Part shown: positions 62,293 to 64,000 of the stretch, one piece after another
Position numbering within the stretch: the first letter of the stretch is position 1
How the letters are laid out: every line of letters starts with the position of its first letter
Origin: JAFAHD01 sp963772515
GTDB taxonomy: Bacteria > Vulcanimicrobiota > Vulcanimicrobiia > Eremiobacterales > Eremiobacteraceae
Assembly (NCBI GenBank): GCA_963772515.1
Contig: CAVYXC010000002.1
Span: 1,054,001-1,118,000 of the forward strand
DNA length: 64,000 bases
Direction of reading: 5' to 3'
Translations under genes and position numbers: made by a program
The notes under the pieces: generated by a model
Told to the model about the DNA's origin: nothing
The model's input: the letters and a program-made list of their open reading frames with translations, nothing else
The model's database searches: none

Positions 62293-63303
62293 CTACCCGC
62301 CGATATGCGACATCTCGATCTTCGGGAGCCGCGTCGTCTCGTCTGTCCGCAGTTCTGAATAACGGTCGTCGCGCGCCCGCCACACGCCGCCGATAAAACC
62401 CGCGACCTCGGCGTCGCTCGCGCCGCCGCGCAGCAAGGCGCGGACATCGCGTCCCGTCGACGCGAACAGGCACGTGTACAGCAAGCCCTCCGAGGACAGC
62501 CGCGCACGCGAGCAGTCGCCGCAAAACGGCTGCGTGACTGACGCGATCACGCCGAACTCGCCGCCGCCGTCCACGTACCGATACCGGTTAGCGACTTCGC
62601 CGCGATAGTTCGGGGCGATCGGCTCGATCGGGAACGCGGCCTCGATCGCGCGGACGATCTCGGCGGCGGGCACGACGTCGTCAAGGCGCCAGCCGTTCGT
62701 GGTCCCCACATCCATGTACTCGATGAAGCGCACGATGTGGCCGCTGCCGCGGAAGTAAGCGGCTAGCGGCACGATGCCCTCGTCGTTGACGCCGCGTTTG
62801 ACGACGACGTTGATCTTGATCGGGCCTAACCCCGCGTCGGCTGCGGTTTTGATGCCGTCGAGCACGCGCTGCACCGGCACGTCGACATCGTTCATCGCGC
62901 GGAAGACCGCGTCGTCCAACGAATCGAGGCTGACGCTCACGCGCTGCAGTCCCGCGCTCTTGAGCGAGGGCGCGAGCTTCGCGAGCAGCACGCCGTTGGT
63001 CGTCAGGGTCAGATCGCGGATACCCGGTATGGGCGCGAGCATCGTGATCAGCGTGGGAAGATCCCGGCGCAACAGCGGTTCGCCGCCGGTGAGGCGCAGT
63101 TTCTCGACGCCCAGTCCGGCGAAGATGCGCGCGAGGCGGGCGATCTCCTCGAATGTCAGCAGCTGATCAGCGGGTAAGAAATGGAAGTCGCGGCCGAAGA
63201 CTTCCTTCGGCATGCAGTACGTGCAGCGGAAGTTGCAGCGGTCGGTGACGGAGATCCGCAGATCGCGCAGCGGCCGGGATCTGGTGTCGGTTGTAGGAGT
63301 CAT
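62293..63303 (-). CDS. moaA: GTP 3',8-cyclase MoaA
   Basis: A 336-aa radical SAM enzyme beginning molybdopterin synthesis. The first cluster is CNFRCTYC (C-x3-C-x2-C), LRLTGGEPLLRRDL follows, and the second [4Fe-4S] is CGDCSRARLSSEGLLYTC. The C-terminal GG is at MSHIGG. The start at 63303 gives the normal length. It supports the molybdenum enzymes in the window. It is divergent from thiC. Confidence 0.95.
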   Translation of the reverse strand: MTPTTDTRSRPLRDLRISVTDRCNFRCTYCMPKEVFGRDFHFLPADQLLTFEEIARLARIFAGLGVEKLRLTGGEPLLRRDLPTLITMLAPIPGIRDLTLTTNGVLLAKLAPSLKSAGLQRVSVSLDSLDDAVFRAMNDVDVPVQRVLDGIKTAADAGLGPIKINVVVKRGVNDEGIVPLAAYFRGSGHIVRFIEYMDVGTTNGWRLDDVVPAAEIVRAIEAAFPIEPIAPNYRGEVANRYRYVDGGGEFGVIASVTQPFCGDCSRARLSSEGLLYTCLFASTGRDVRALLRGGASDAEVAGFIGGVWRARDDRYSELRTDETTRLPKIEMSHIGG

Positions 63304-63380
63304 ATGATGCGCCGGTACGTTCGTCGCGCCGTCGCGCGGCTCCGCCAGGCTTCGTGGCCGCGACGACGAACCTCCATCAG

Positions 63381-63474
63381 ACACGGGAGTCCTCGCCCGG
63401 CGCGGACTGAGAGGGCAGGTCGCACGACCGCCGACCGTTGGAACCTGATCCGGGTCATTCCGGCGAAGGGAGCG
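63381..63474 (+). promoter_or_regulatory. TPP (thiamine pyrophosphate) riboswitch
   Basis: The leader of thiC contains the conserved THI core: CACGGGAGTCC, then GGACTGAGAGGG forming P2, a GGTCG/CGACC hairpin, and ACCTGATCCGGGTCATTCCG, where CCGG arms close P5. The 3' GAAGGGAG is both the conserved closing strand and the Shine-Dalgarno of thiC, so thiamine diphosphate should block translation. Confidence 0.92.
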
Positions 63475-63478
63475 ATAG

Positions 63479-64000
<522 letters not shown>

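Overview
The window comes from a high-GC bacterium, read here as an uncultured, probably aerobic or microaerobic lineage. Lipoprotein signal peptides, a TonB C-terminal domain and a porin-like cytochrome suggest an outer membrane. The mix of genes (a DUF58/MoxR/DUF4129 cluster, Pro-rich exported proteins, retropepsin-like proteases, a ba3-type oxidase, YqeC) recalls deep-branching phyla such as Eremiobacterota, but no marker here settles the taxonomy. I see no transposase, phage gene, integrase or CRISPR array.

Layout. 0.3-8.7 kb: a molybdenum hydroxylase of the 4-hydroxybenzoyl-CoA reductase type. The small and large subunits are separated from the FAD/[4Fe-4S] subunit by a VOC protein, a DUF3052 protein, a TonB-like protein, an amidohydrolase and a peptide/nickel-type solute-binding lipoprotein. 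8.7-17.3 kb: the RDD / SpoIIM / DUF58 / MoxR / DUF4350 / DUF4129 membrane-complex cluster. 17.4-28.6 kb: asparaginase II, NagA, an MFS transporter, phosphomannomutase with a coupled 34-aa membrane microprotein, an exported tandem aspartic protease, GNAT, GlnA behind a terminator-like leader, a beta-propeller lipoprotein, MutM and a small lipoprotein. 28.7-32.2 kb: a TPR protein behind a clear sigma70 promoter, RidA, and a membrane dual-GAF protein. 32.3-36.2 kb: a ba3-type cytochrome oxidase (IIa-II-I), a stand-alone CuA-motif protein and a monoheme porin-like protein, closed by an intrinsic terminator. 36.3-47.7 kb: an MgtA-type P-ATPase, an ADP-forming acyl-CoA ligase/GNAT fusion, a P1B ATPase with a TPC motif, a universal stress protein, acetate kinase and phosphoketolase. 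47.8-54.5 kb: an overlapping operon of MgtE-like sensor, PucR regulator, a second glutamine synthetase, response regulator and histidine kinase, preceded by a GABA-type aminotransferase. 54.5-64 kb: inositol monophosphatase, YqeC, MocA-like protein, acylphosphatase abutting tRNA-Ser(UGA), MsrB, two convergent pilin-like paralogs, a methyltransferase, a Rieske/cytochrome b-c complex, MoaA, and a TPP riboswitch in front of thiC, which runs off the window.

How the genes fit together. Molybdenum recurs: MoaA and MocA/YqeC could supply cofactor to the hydroxylase at the left end. The bc-type complex and the ba3 oxidase form a respiratory chain. The ATPase/ligase/USP/AckA/phosphoketolase block looks like an energy- or oxygen-stress module. 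The PucR-GS-aminotransferase block looks like amine or GABA nitrogen metabolism.

Data quality. Many otherwise intact genes carry one-base frameshifts, often in short homopolymers: the FAD subunit, RDD, the DUF4129 region, oxidase subunit I, the CuA protein, MgtA, and the ligase/GNAT fusion (four sites). This pattern looks more like assembly or read error than gene decay. Gene coordinates below are given across the break, with its position stated.
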